A stretch of DNA of 64,000 bases from Orientallactaga sibirica. Taxonomy: Eukaryota; Chordata; Mammalia; Rodentia; Dipodidae. Position 1 is the stretch's first letter. Each line of letters starts with the position of its first letter. Location: contig JAEOAD010000699.1 in the NCBI GenBank assembly GCA_036365145.1, positions 8,839,001 to 8,903,000 on the forward strand, written 5' to 3'. Of this stretch, positions 31,898 to 42,494 are shown in pieces. The position numbers were made by a program, and so were the translations under genes. Below the pieces are notes generated by a model. That model was given only the letters and a program-made list of their open reading frames with translations, was not told where the DNA came from and searched no databases.

Positions 31898-32085
31898 TTG
31901 TGGAAGTTAAATATGCTTGTATGCAAAACCTGACAGCCTGCATTCCATTCCCCAGTGACCGTGTACAGCCACAGGCACAAAATGGCCAAAGCATCTGGAG
32001 TTCATTTGTACTGGCATGGGGGCCTGATACATCCATTGCCTCTCTCTCTCTCTCTCTCTAAAAATAAATTAATATTTTTAAAAGT
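31898..32085 (+). repeat. DIP-like SINE, degraded head
   Basis: GTGGAAGTTAAATATGCTTGTATGCAAAACCTGACAG, B box-like ATTCCATTCC, CCAGTGACCGTGTACAGCCA, GCATCTGGAGTTCATTTGTA and (CT)n 32039-32060. The first 20-30 bases are too changed to place. Confidence 0.7.
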
Positions 32086-32209
32086 ACTGAAATTAAAAAG
32101 AAGTAATAAACTCTGTGAAAATCTTTAACACACACAACTGATGATTAGTAGTCATAATAAAGAGCTCCTCAAATTATCAGTAAATAAGGTCAATTTAAAA
32201 TCTAAGGTT

Positions 32210-32390
32210 TGAGCAGGGTATGGTGAAGCACATTTTTAATACTAGCAGTCGGGAGGCAGAGGTAGGAGGATCGCTATGAGTTTGGGGACATCCTAAGACT
32301 ACATAGCGAATTCCTGGTCAGCATGAGGTTGAGTGAGACCCTTCCTCAAAACCCCAAAAACTAAAAAACAAACAAACAAACAAAAACAAT
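32210..32390 (+). repeat. B1 SINE, diverged, AAAC tail
   Basis: GAGCAGGGTATGGTGAAGCAC, CAGTCGGGAGGCAGAGGTAGG, GACTACATAGCGAATTCCTGG, GAGTGAGACCCTTCCTCAAAA and (AAAC)n at 32368-32387. Confidence 0.85.
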
Positions 32391-32404
32391 AAACCTAAGG
32401 TCTG

Positions 32405-32600
32405 GGCAGATGTCTCAGTGGGTATAGTGCTTGCCATATGAGCATGAGGACCTGAGTTAGGAATCCACTACACTTGTGCACACATGTATAGTCTATATAC
32501 CTGAACATCTACACTTATACTCACATGTGAGCCCACACACATATGAACACCATACAAAGCATGCAATAATAAACTAAATGCAATGAAAAGCCACTTCATA
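32405..32600 (+). repeat. B2/B3-like SINE fragment
   Basis: GGGCAGATGTCTCAGTGGGTATAGTGCTTGCC, GAGCATGAGGACCTGAGTTAGGAATCC (B box region) and CACACATATGAACACCATAC. tRNA-derived but not of the DIP type; the CT-rich region is absent. Confidence 0.6.
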
Positions 32601-33033
32601 GAATATGCACAAAAATTTCATATGAAAGGCACTCAGACTTATTTGTAGTCATGAAATGCATATTATAAATATAATGAGATGCTTTTCCCCATTCATTCTC
32701 TTTTCAAATATTTTCTTAGCAATCAATCAGTGTTGAACTTTGCTCAGAATGTGGAATACCTGGACATGTCCTCTGCTGTGGATTGTTTGGAAGTCAGTTG
32801 ATATACCTTCCACTGGAAAACTTTGGCTTTGCTATTTAAAGTTGAACACATATGTTTTTCAACTCTACTGTAGCGCCTAGAAAAATGACTGTACAAGTAA
32901 GTCCAAAGACATTCCAAAAAATGTCCTCAGCAGGGCTTGGAAAAATGCTCAGTATGTAAAGTGCTAGCTGCACATGCATAAGCACCTGAGTTCAGATCCC
33001 CAGCATCCATGACTAATGCTACACATGGTGGTG

Positions 33034-33738
33034 TGTTGGGCCTTCTAGAAACAGGCTGGACCTGTGAGGAGGCTGGCCTGCGAGGACATGGCCAGGGATC
33101 CTGGGCTGTGGGGTTGCAGCTGGCCCTATCTACAAGAAGTCCCTGGCGACAGTGATGGCCTTTCCTACTTTGTAGGTTGTTGTGTGCTGTCATCACCCAG
33201 AGTGGGCAGAACAGGCCTTCTCCCCTGGACCTCAAAAGACTCTGACCATTCCATAAGTCAGACTTTGCCCCCTATAGTTCCTGAACTTGTGGCTAGCTGC
33301 CCAAGAGACCCTCATGTGGCTGGAGTCACTTAGCCTTTCACCATCTCTCTCTCATCCCCCACAGTCTTTAAAGTCCCAGCCTTCCAACCTTCCCCTTATC
33401 TTCCCTTATCCTTCCCCCATAGCTTTGAAGTTACTAGTCCTTCTGCCATCTAGATAACAGCCCATAAACTATGCATCCCATTGCCATAAATTCTGTATGT
33501 GCCATCTCAACCTTCCCCAAGTGTTTATAAACCCGCTCCCTTTTGAATAAACGAGTGCTGTCCATCAGACAGTCTTCCTGGTGTTCATTGCCCGTCATGT
33601 TCATGTTCGCGTTGCACTCACCCACTGCTCCAGGAAGGACCCTGCTGCTTCCCTCCCAACTCCTCTCTCCCTTGCCTGGGACATCATCGGTGGCCATCTA
33701 CCCTGGGGAAATGGGAATGGGAATGGTAAAGACCCACA
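33034..33738 (+). mobile_element. Class II (ERVK-type) solo LTR with 6-bp TSD
   Basis: 705 bp, starts TGTTGGGCCTTCTAG and ends GACCCACA. The 6-bp direct repeat GTGGTG lies at 33028-33033 and 33739-33744, the duplication length of class II betaretrovirus-like elements, and TGTTGGG is a typical start of such LTRs (as in IAP). U3 is GC-richer than the surroundings. TATAAA at 33526 and AATAAA at 33546 mark the U3/R region; the U5 has GGGAATGGGAATGG near the end. No internal sequence remains, so it is a solo LTR. Confidence 0.8.
33526..33551 (+). promoter_or_regulatory. LTR core promoter: TATA box and polyadenylation signal
   Basis: TATAAA (33526-33531) and AATAAA (33546-33551) are only 20 bases apart, so transcription should start just after the polyadenylation signal. 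That puts AATAAA in U3 and implies a very short R, an arrangement known from some betaretrovirus-like LTRs. Confidence 0.6.
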
Positions 33739-33896
33739 GTGGTGTGCACTTGTTATCCTAGCACTGGGGAGGCAGGGACATAGGATCATGGTGTTCACTG
33801 ACTGGCTTGTCTGACAAAAAAAAAAAAATGAGCTTCAGATTGAGCAAGGGGTTCTGCCTTAAAGAATAAAATGGAGAGTAATTGAAGAAGTCTCCA

Positions 33897-34309
33897 TGAT
33901 GGTTAAGTTTGTGTCAACTTGATCTGTTTAGGAAGCCATAGACCTTCCTCACAAGTGGGTCTCTGAGGTTGCTTCCAGGAAGGATTAATTAAAAGAGGAA
34001 TCCTTTCCCCTTCCTCCAGAGTGGCAGCCCCTCTCGGATGGGAAACGTTATCTAAGGAAGTTCTGGGGAGGAAAGTATCTCTTCCTCCCACCTGGCCACC
34101 AGTGCTGCTCCAGGATACCTCCAGGCCTTCAGTGCCCATTTGGGACTGCTGAGGCATCCAGCCTCATGGACTGAGCAACTACGGGGATTCCTTGACTCTC
34201 AGACCTGCAAGCTGCTATTGTTAGACTGCTATAAGCTAATCCAATAAATTCCCTTTCAATACAATTCATTCTATTGGTTCTGTTCCTCTACAAAACCCTG
34301 ACTAATCCA
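33897..34309 (+). mobile_element. ERVL-type LTR (solo), 413 bp
   Basis: Starts TGATGGTTAAGTTTGTGTCAACTTGATC and ends ACAAAACCCTGACTAATCCA. The TGATGGTTAA..GTCAACTTGA start and TTGGTTCTGTTCCTCTA..CCCTGACTAAT end are shared by a group of mammalian ERVL-related LTRs; I cannot fix the subfamily. It interrupts the B3-like SINE. The flanks GTCTCCA and GTCCCCCA are similar but not a clean duplication. Confidence 0.65.
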
Positions 34310-34403
34310 GTCCCCCAATGCAAACTTGCAGTTTCCATATACATGCATATACACACAAACATCTATACGCACATGCACCCACACCATAAACAAAACTACA
34401 CAT

Positions 34404-34427
34404 AGAGAGAGAGAGAGAGAGAGAGAC
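34404..34427 (+). repeat. (GA)n microsatellite
   Basis: 24 bases of GAGAGA. Confidence 0.95.
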
Positions 34428-34550
34428 GGTTGTCTTTAGCAAGATTGTTTACAATACTAAGTAATAGGACCAACTCAAATTGTTTTAAATAATAAAAATT
34501 ACCACAATTCAGTTTCACAATGGAATACAACAGTAAAATTCAATCAAGGG

Positions 34551-34885
34551 CCGAGAAGATGGCACAGTGGATAGTGTTTTCTGCTCAAGCGTGAGCACTT
34601 AAGTTCCATTTTCCCAGGCCTCATGTAAAAAGTCCGAAGTTGTGCTGAGCTTCTGTATTCCAGCATGCTGATGGGATATGGGAGACAGACAGGTGAATTT
34701 CCCAGAAGCTCTCACCAGTGGTGACCACAGCAAAGAAAAGCAGCAGAGGGAGATCCAGAGAGGAAACCTTGCCTCTAGTGTGGGGGAAACTGGAGAGCCT
34801 ACCAGAAATTGTCCTCTAACTTCCTAACTTCCACATGTATACAATGCCACAGCACACTCCTGTACTCACATACACACACACAAAA
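34551..34885 (+). repeat. B3-like SINE, diverged
   Basis: GGGCCGAGAAGATGGCACAGTGG, TCTGCTCAAGCGTGAGCAC, TAAAAAGTCCGAAGTTGTGCTGAG, TGGAGAGCCTACCAGAAATTGTCC, TTCCACATGTATACAATGCC and a (CA) end. tRNA-like head with B3-type layout. Confidence 0.6.
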
Positions 34886-34919
34886 TATAGCTGTAGGGGT
34901 GTGTCTGTGTGGTAGATTT

Positions 34920-35066
34920 TTTTCTTTAATGAGACAAGGTCTCACTATAGTCCAGGTTGACCTAGAATTCATTCTGTAATCTCAGGATGGCCCCAAACTC
35001 ATAGTGATCCTCCTACCTCAGCCTCCTGAATGCTGGGAGTAAAGGCATGTGCCACCACACCCAGCT
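34920..35066 (-). repeat. B1 SINE
   Basis: Antisense: GAGACAAGGTCTCACTATAGTCC, AGGATGGCCCCAAACTC, GATCCTCCTACCTCAGCCTCC, TGCTGGGAGTAAAGGCATGTG and CCACACCCAGCT. Confidence 0.9.
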
Positions 35067-35144
35067 TGGCTTTAATGTAAATGAATCTTAAAAACACAGC
35101 ATTGAGAAAAGGAAATAAAATGCATGTAATTAAATCATTGGAAA

Positions 35145-35285
35145 TGCCAGGCCTGGTGTTGCATTCCTTTAATCCCAGCACTCAGGAGGCAGATGTAGGA
35201 GGATTGCTATGAGTTCAAGGCCACCCTGAGACTAATTCAGGTCAGCCTGGACTAGAAAAAGGCACAACCTTGAAAAACACAAAAA
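35145..35285 (+). repeat. B1 SINE, lacking part of the middle
   Basis: GCCAGGCCTGGTGTTGCATTCC, GGAGGCAGATGTAGGAGGATTG, CAAGGCCACCCTGAGACTA then directly ATTCAGGTCAGCCTGGACTAG. The usual CATAGTGA is deleted. Confidence 0.85.
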
Positions 35286-35448
35286 CAAAAGTTGGAACTA
35301 TAAAACAATACATGAGGGGGGTGGCTATTCCCTGTGCCCACATTAGTATAAGAGCTGATTAACAAGAGAAAAACATTCAAATGCATTACTTCTATGTGTA
35401 CATAGAAATCTTCATAATAACATAATCTAAAGAAATAATCAAGTCAGG

Positions 35449-35629
35449 GGCTGCAGAGATTGCTTAGTGGCTAAGGCATTTGCCTGCAAAGCCAAAGGAC
35501 CAGGTTCGATTCCCCAGTACCCATGTAAAGTCACATGCCCAAAGTGGCACATGTGTCTGGAGTTCGTTTGCAATAGCTAAAGGCCCTGGCATGCCCATTC
35601 TCTCTGTATATGTCTCTCTCTTCCTCTCA

Positions 35630-35672
<43 letters not shown>

Positions 35673-35686
35673 ATGAAATATTTTTA
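35449..35686 (+). repeat. DIP-like SINE with intact boxes, 14-bp TSD
   Basis: One of the best copies. A-box-like TTGCTTAGTGGC at 35460 and a perfect B box GGTTCGATTCC at 35503-35513, body CACATGTGTCTGGAGTTCG, CT-rich 35600-35630 and (AAAT)n 35630-35674. Identical direct repeats AAAGAAATAATCAA lie at 35429-35442 and 35687-35700, showing recent retroposition. Confidence 0.95.
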
Positions 35687-35700
35687 AAAGAAATAATCAA

Positions 35701-36164
35701 ATTATAATTTTATCTAGACAAAAATGAATAAATTGATAATGATATGACATGACAAATAGATGTCTGGACTAAGAGAGTAATTTCCAGAGATGTTACTAAG
35801 AGTTATAGGCTGTCAGTATAAAAACTATAGGACAGCTTGGGTTACTTCAAAAGATTTGTTAATTTTTTTTCTGTATAGTGCAGATTGCCAGTCTCTGGTG
35901 ATTGAGAACACTCTCCAGCTTGGTATATAACGACATCCCTTCCCAAATAATCTGTAGGGCTTGCTGTCTGGGAAGCAAAATGTCAATTCAACTATCCCTT
36001 TCTGGAGATATAGTTCCACAAACGATTTTAGCTTGAAGTAGTAAAGTCACCATTTTGGCACATTTTGGGGTGGGATGTCCTTAACTCTCAAGTCACTTCA
36101 CACTACACTCTTGCTTTTATTTCATGTGTTAACCTCTCTTTGCTTCCAAAATTGGGCCTTTGCT
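35701..36164. other. Unique sequence, nothing recognised
   Basis: No feature supported. Confidence 0.4.
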
Positions 36165-36171
36165 CCAATAT

Positions 36172-36206
<35 letters not shown>

Positions 36207-36219
36207 TGTATTTATTTAC
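36165..36219 (+). repeat. (TTTA)n microsatellite
   Basis: About 55 bases of ATTTATTTATTT with one GTAT interruption. Confidence 0.95.
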
Positions 36220-36603
36220 TATCATTTTCTAATTTTGATGGAAAGAGTGAAGCTGGGAAACATGTTCTCTTTTGATGATATAATGTGAGATAACTATAAA
36301 TTCTACTACTTAATCTTCTAACAGCATCAATTTTTCTGCATACATATTTCATTGTGATTTCACATTCTAAAAGTTCTGTTCTAAGTCAAACAGGCAATCT
36401 TTGTGAATATCTGGGTGGATGGTAGTATAGGTCCATACTCTAATGATATCAAGCTATTATCTCTGAAATATAGGTAAATATTTTCCAGCAAAGAGTTCAA
36501 TTCTGTTCCCATATAAAAACCTTAACATTTATGTTTCATCATTTATCTGAGACTTAACACATCTGTTTAGTCTTTTATTCATATATTCAAGAAAATCTAA
36601 AAC
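36220..36603. other. Unique AT-rich sequence, nothing recognised
   Basis: No feature supported. Confidence 0.4.
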
Positions 36604-36850
36604 CACAATGTTTTGTGGTGGTACATGCCTATAGGGATTATCATCTCAGTTACTCAGGTGGCTGAGACAGGACAGTCACAAACTTGAAGCCAGTAAGTGC
36701 AACCCAGCCTGAAAAAACCTAGTGAGACCTCTATCTCAATGATTAAAAATAATGAGCAACTAGAGATACAGCTCAGTTGGCAGAGCACATGCCTAACAAA
36801 TATGACTGCTGCAGTTCTATTCCCAAGACTTCAAAATAGATAGATAATGA
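36604..36850 (+). repeat. B4-like SINE (B1-ID composite)
   Basis: The left half is B1-like (TTGTGGTGGTACATGCC, TCTCAGTTACTCAGGTGGCTGAGACAGGA, CAACCCAGCCTG, GTGAGACCTCTATCTCA). The right half is an ID/tRNA-Ala-like unit (ACTAGAGATACAGCTCAGTTGGCAGAGCACATGCCTAAC, CAGTTCTATTCCCAAGAC). This layout defines rodent B4. Confidence 0.75.
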
Positions 36851-38095
36851 ATAAATAAACATCTAAAACCAAAGGGTTAAAGGGATAGTAAAATATATGC
36901 TAGAGAGAAGGGATGAGATACTGGATTGCTCAAATGAATTAGAAATTTGATTACCAGTGCTCGAGGCTAGCAATATTTGTGATGTTTCAGGCCCAAGGGT
37001 GCCAGGCTGCCTGTGAAAAAGAAAAAATTAATTAATGTTTTCTGAGATTAATTAGAAAATTAAATGGAAGTATAATGAAAAACAGCATGGCTTAGCTCAG
37101 TTGATTTACAACTGTATGTCAGTAGATTTCAGAGTTACTGAAATTTCTGTTTTAATTGAATAAAAATGTAGTAAAATTGGTTGTAATTGATTTTCCCCAT
37201 ATATAGCACCTAATTCCAAGCAGAACTACTCAGAACTTCACAGAACTCTCAACATAGAGTTCCCAGGCAGTCCTGGTAAAATTAAAGTTCTTCAAAGTAT
37301 CTTTATTTGGTGTAAATTAAAATTAGGTACCACAACTTCCAGTGGAACTTTGCAAAATTGCCGCAGACCATTTGGTTGGCTTTTTCCTGGCTGGGCCCTG
37401 TGGACTCTATTGGTCTTTTCCAATTATAAAACATTTGACCAGTGCATAGAGTCTGCAATCAACCAAAGGACTTTTGAGAACCAAGGTAGACAAAGCCAGA
37501 GGCAGCATACACAGGGCCAGAAATACGGGTTTAATGAGAAACTTACAAGTAATGGAGCAAACAATTATAACTCCTTCACTCCTTATAAAGTCAGTATATA
37601 TCACAGATTTCCCATATGTTCATACTGAATGGTCAAGAAACTGGAATAGATCAGGAAGCAGCTAAATGTGACAGCATCACATTTATAACAATATGGTTGG
37701 CAGTTAAAGACATCCCATAACTAAAAATGTGATTTTTTTTTTTTTAAGTAGCTACAACTCTGAACAAATGTAAGTGCCTCTTGCAGCATAGATGTACTTG
37801 AAGGCACTCATGCTAAGTAGGAAGACTCTTGTTCCAGGCTTACTACTTCTGCCAGCTTTACATTTCTGTCTGGAGCTTATTTACTCACTGTTCTCACTCC
37901 ATTACCTGGATCTTCAATGCCTGTGGGAAACAGAGGATAAGCCACATTCAGTTGTCCACGCCACTCCAAGGACACAGCAGACCCAGAAGTCTTCAACAGA
38001 TCACTGATTGTATCATACGTGATGTTTCAGAGCCTTGCAATGAGCAATTAAACAGGAAATTTCGGCCATATCCACACAATCCTGTCCATCTGACT
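36851..38095. other. Unique sequence, nothing recognised
   Basis: No repeat or gene identified over 1.2 kb. Overlapping frames at 37350-37665 on both strands carry no known domain. The last part (37790-38090) is slightly GC-richer. Confidence 0.4.
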
Positions 38096-38226
38096 TTCTA
38101 TTTTATTTTTATTTATTTATTTGAGAGAGAGAGAAAGAGGCAGATTTAGACAGAGTGAATGGAGAGAGAGAATGGACACCCCAGGGCTTTCAAGCACTGC
38201 AAATGAAAAAGTGTTTTAACCACTAA
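38096..38226 (-). repeat. DIP-like SINE, internally deleted
   Basis: (TTTA) plus GA-rich tail, then GGGCTTTCAAGCACTGCAAATGAA joined directly to AAAGTGTTTTAACCACTAAC. The whole centre and the head beyond the A-box region are missing. Confidence 0.7.
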
Positions 38227-38479
38227 CTTTCTATGAGAGAATATCCAGGTAGCAAGTTTTCTATAAGCACAGTTGGCCTACAATGGTCTCCATGAAAAAT
38301 ACTCTTAAGTTTTGAGATGATTAATGCTATGCAATTAAAATAAAAATTCATGTGTGAGGCCAGATTTTCTTTGTGTATTTCACCTCTATCAACATATCAC
38401 AACATTTTGACTGCAGAAGATCAAGGTGTCTTCTCTCAAGTCAAGCATAAGAGATTTACAGAACTGTTTTTCATAAAAA
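38227..38479. other. Unresolved sequence
   Basis: TTTTGACTGCAGAAGATCAAGG and GTCTTCTCTCAAGTCAAGCATAAGAGATTTACAGAAC remind me of an ancient interspersed DNA transposon, but I cannot place it. Confidence 0.25.
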
Positions 38480-40228
38480 AGTTTCTATGCTTAGACCCCT
38501 AAACCCTCTCCCCAATTCTGCTGAGGGTCTTCTTCATTGGGGTTATTGGTATTTATTGTGGGCACCAAGAGGCCTCAGTCTCTGCAGGGGGTAGTGGAAA
38601 GAGGAGAACACAGTGCCTCAGGCTATTCCCACCTGCCCTGAGGCTCTTACTTTCTTTCCACACCCTCCTATGCAATGTTCCCTGAGCCTTGGTGGGCAAG
38701 ACAGGGATCTGATTTAGTATTGCTTTCTCTGTAGCCTCTGGGTCTCTGTTTTGATGAGTTTTGCATGACCACAGTGTCTATCCCTATCTCCCTGAAACTG
38801 TTTTTAAGTCTATCTGTGAGAGCAGCATTCATGTCACCCTTTAATCTGTAATGACTTCTGAGCTAGGGCAGATGAAGTGTAGATGACCCATCTCATGGTA
38901 TATAGTTGGCTAGTTATGCTTGAAGAATGAATGCACCCTGGTTCTCCCAAGTATTCTCCACCATCTGCAAGATAGAATAGATTCTCTAACCAAAACTGAG
39001 AATAGTTTCCATAAAGGTGGTAAATCTAGTTATTAGAGAGACTTATTGATGTACATGCCCACTCTTCTGAGTTAAAAAGCAGTGGAGGTTCTCTCTGGAG
39101 CCTATTGGGTTTCTGTCCTAGGGAATTTGGCTTGGTTCCCAGAGCCAGGTATGAATTCTCCCCCATTAAGTGGGTCTTATGGGTCTTATGTCCAATCCAT
39201 AAGCAGTTGATTACCTACATTGGCTCTGTGCTACTATTGCACAAGTGTGTACTTTTGCTTAGCTGATGGATTTTATATCTGGCAGGATCCCATGCTTATT
39301 CAATCTGTTGGCAACCATTCTTCTCCAGCAGCTCTCATAGCACGTTCAAGAACTATGAGGGCTAGCTAGGAGGGAACTGGATTCCCTCCCAGTTCCAGCA
39401 TGATCATTTGGTGTGCAATAACCACAAGATATGGTTTCTTCACCAATAGCAAATTATCTTTTAGCTCTTCCAAGTTTTTTTGACAATGGCCTGTATTATT
39501 TTGGGGACTTAATGTGTTTCCTTGTTCAACAGCTCACTGTGGGGTTGAAGCCAATTCTGGCCCTGGGATTTGCCAGCCTGAGGCCATGTTTTTGAGGTTA
39601 TGCTTTTTCCTCCTTCCATGGAGCTCTTCTGTTTGGGTCTCCCCTCCCCCACATTGAAGGTAATGACTTACAAAATGGTATCCAGGAAGAAGTTTTCTAT
39701 GGACTTGATTCATATTGCCATTAGTTTTGGGTATCCTCCCATGTCCCCTTCTTCTGCCCCCAAAGCCTTTCCATCTCCTTCTTTCTCTATTCATTTTTCT
39801 TTCTTTCTTTTGGTTGGCCATCAGTTTGTTGTCAAGTTGTCCTTCCTCTCCTCCCTTCATATTTCCCCTTTGTTCCTGGTATCATTCTAGAACCTTGTCC
39901 ATACTGTTGATACTGATTATGGCTTATGATGAACTGAAGCTGATCCAGGTCAGGAACATTCTATGTTTGTCTTTCTGAGCCTGTGTGACCTCACTTAGCA
40001 TGATTTTTTTCCAAGTTTCCCCAATTTTCCACTAAATTTTATTATTTATTTTTTCCTTACTGCTGAGGAAAATTCTATCATGTAAAAGTACCACATTTTC
40101 ATTAACCGTTCATTTGTTGATGGGCATTTGGACTGTATTCAGTTCCTGGCTGTTGTGAATAAAACAGCAATAAAAATGGTTGAGTATGTATCTCTGTGGT
40201 ATATAGCAGAGTCTTTAGTATATATGCC

Positions 40229-40555
40229 TGTGGTAGTTTGAATAGATGTCCCCCAATATAGTCAGTGTTTTATTAGTTTGTTGTTTGCATCTGCACCCAC
40301 CTGGCTGGAGGCAATGTCACTGGGCGGATCTTAAGCTGTGGTGGTGGGTTTGAGATTTCAATCTAAAGATATGCAAAGTGTGCCTAGCTGGAGTTCCTGA
40401 AGTGTGCTATACTTTGTGGCTTTTGGCTTGTGGCTTCTTTCACCCTGCCTGGTCCTGTAAGAGCAGGCCAATGTCACTGCCATTATGGATCCCTTCCTCC
40501 ATAACTGTGCCTGGTCTGGAAGTTTATCTCAGTGAACCTGATGCTATCTGCTACA
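40229..40555 (+). mobile_element. Solo MaLR LTR with perfect 5-bp TSD in L1-C
   Basis: 327 bp, TGTGGTAGTTTGAATAGATG to GCTATCTGCTACA, opposite in strand to L1-C. ATGCC at 40224-40228 and 40556-40560 is the target duplication. Compared with the 356-359 bp LTRs in this window it lacks about 33 bases between CTGCCATTATGGA and TCCCTTCCTCC, which removes the AATAAATAT polyadenylation region. Confidence 0.9.
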
Positions 40556-42461
40556 ATGCCAAAAGAGTTATAGCTGAATCTAATGATAGTACTGTTTTCA
40601 GCATTTTGAGGAGTCTCCATACTGAGACTCCATAATGGCTGTACTCCCACCAGCAGTGGATGATGGATCCTTTTTCTCAAAATCCCACTACCATATGCTG
40701 TCATTCATTTTTTTGATAATTGCCCTTCTGACTGGAGTGAGATGGAATCACATTGTCATTTTAGTTTGCAGTTCCCTGATAAGAAGAGATTTTTAATAAC
40801 TATTTGTATGTCTTCCCTAGAGAACTCTATTCAATTCCTTGTTCTATTTTTTGAATGGAGTGCTTGATTTTTTATTGTTTAGGTTTTTGTGTTCTTTGTG
40901 GAATCTTAGATATTAAACCTTTGTCAGAAGTATACCTAGTGAAGATTTTCTCCCATTTGGTTGTCTATTGACTCTGTTGATGGTTTGCTTATCTATGAAA
41001 TAGCTTTTTATTTCACGAGGTCCCAGTTGTTGAGTGTTTGCCTAATTCCCTGGATTTTTAGAGTCTTCTTCAGAAAGACTTTCACTACACCTACAACTTG
41101 GAGTGTTCTCTCTACTCTTTCATCTAGTTGATTTGGAGTTTCAGGTCTTAAATTGAGGTTCTTGGTCCATTTGGAGTTGACTTTTGTGCAATGTATGTGA
41201 AGGGAGTCCAAATTCAATCTTCTACATAAGGTCATCCAGTTTCTCCAGCACCATTTGGTGAACATGCTGTCTTTGTGCCAGTGACCCTTTGTCAAAGATC
41301 AGGTAGCTGTAGTTATTTGAACTCATGCCTCTATCTTCAATTCTATTCCACTGATCAATGTGCCTGCTTTTATACCTGTTCTATGGTGTTTATTACTATG
41401 GATTTTTAGTATATGTTGAAATAAGGTGTTCCTTTTGCTGAAAACACTTTTGGCTATCTGAGGCTTTTTGTGCTTCCATATGAATATTGAGACTGTTTTT
41501 TTCCAACACTGTGAAGAAAGTTGCTGGGTTTTGATTGCACTGACTATATGTATTGGCTTTTGGTTTTGGTAGTATGGAAATTTAAACAATATTAATGCTT
41601 CCATGACATCAGCATGAATGGTTATTTCATCTTCTCATATCTTCCTTCAGTTCTTTCTTGAATGCTTTTATGTTTGCATTATACAAATCTTGAATTCCTG
41701 GTTTAGAGAGATTCCAAGTTACCTTTTTTTGTGGCTATTGTAAATAGGAAAGCTTCCCTCATTTCTTTTTTCATATTGTTGTCATTGATATATGTGAAGG
41801 GTACTGAATTTTGTGTGTTGATTTTATATCCTGCCACTCTGTTGAATTAGTTTATCACTTTTAAGGAGTTTTTTGGTAGAGGTTTTTGGCTCTCTTATGT
41901 TAAGAATCATGTCATTTGCAAATAGGAATAGTTTGACTTCTTCCTTTCCAGTTTGTCTCCTTTGTATTTCTCTCATCTTATTGCTTGAGCTAAGACTTCA
42001 AGTACTATGTTGGAATGCCTGTCTAGTTCCAGACCTTAATTACAATGCTTTAAGTTTTTCACCATTTAGTATAATATAGACTTTAGGTCTGTTATATATT
42101 ACCTTCATTAGGTTGAGATATGGTCCCTCCATCCCTATCTTCTCCAGTGTTTTAATCATGAATGGTATTGAATTGTTTTAAAGGCCTTTTCTGCATCTAT
42201 TGAGATGATCACATGGTTCCTATTTTAAGTCTGTTTATGCAATGAATTACATGTATCAATTTCCCTATGTTGAACCAACCCTGCATCATTGAGATGAAAC
42301 CTACTTGACTGAGGTGAATGATGCTTTTAGTGTATTCTTGAATTTGGTTTGCAAGAACTTTTTTTGAATTTCTTTTGTCTTAAGTTCATCAGGGATATTA
42401 GTCTATAGTTCTCTTTACTTGTGTCTGTCTGGTTTTGGTACTAGTGTAATGGTGGTTTCAC

Positions 42462-42462
<1 letters not shown>

Positions 42463-42493
<31 letters not shown>
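42463..42493 (+). repeat. A31 homopolymer inside antisense L1 ORF2
   Basis: A pure run of 31 A between TTTCACC and CAGGGAGAGTTCCC. In other L1s this site is a short AAAATGAA-like stretch. Probably an expanded A tract or a tiny insertion; no target duplication is visible. Confidence 0.9.

Positions 42494-42494
<1 letters not shown>

Larger units (their letters stand above)
32928..34403 (+). repeat. B3-like SINE split by two LTR insertions
   Basis: Three pieces form one SINE. 32928-33033 is the tRNA-like head (CTCAGTATGTAAAGTGCTAGC, GAGTTCAGATCCCCAGCA, CATGGTGGTG). 33739-33896 is the middle (GCACTTGTTATCCTAGCACTGGGGAGGCAGGGACA, GTGTTCACTGACTGGCTTG, GGAGAGTAATTGAAGAAGTC). 34310-34403 is the end (CCAATGCAAACTTGCAG, CACACATG-type repeats). 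The interruptions are a class II LTR (33034-33738) and an ERVL-like LTR (33897-34309), so the SINE is older than both. Confidence 0.75.

Noticed and set aside
32928..33333. Opposing open frames at 32927-33235 (minus) and 33064-33333 (plus)
   Set aside because: They overlap each other within the GC-richer U3 of a class II LTR and the SINE head; no viral or host protein motif.
38350..38480. Possible ancient DNA transposon (TTTTGACTGCAGAAG..GTCTTCT)
   Set aside because: Similarity rests on memory of one short motif; no terminal inverted repeats or target duplication could be found.
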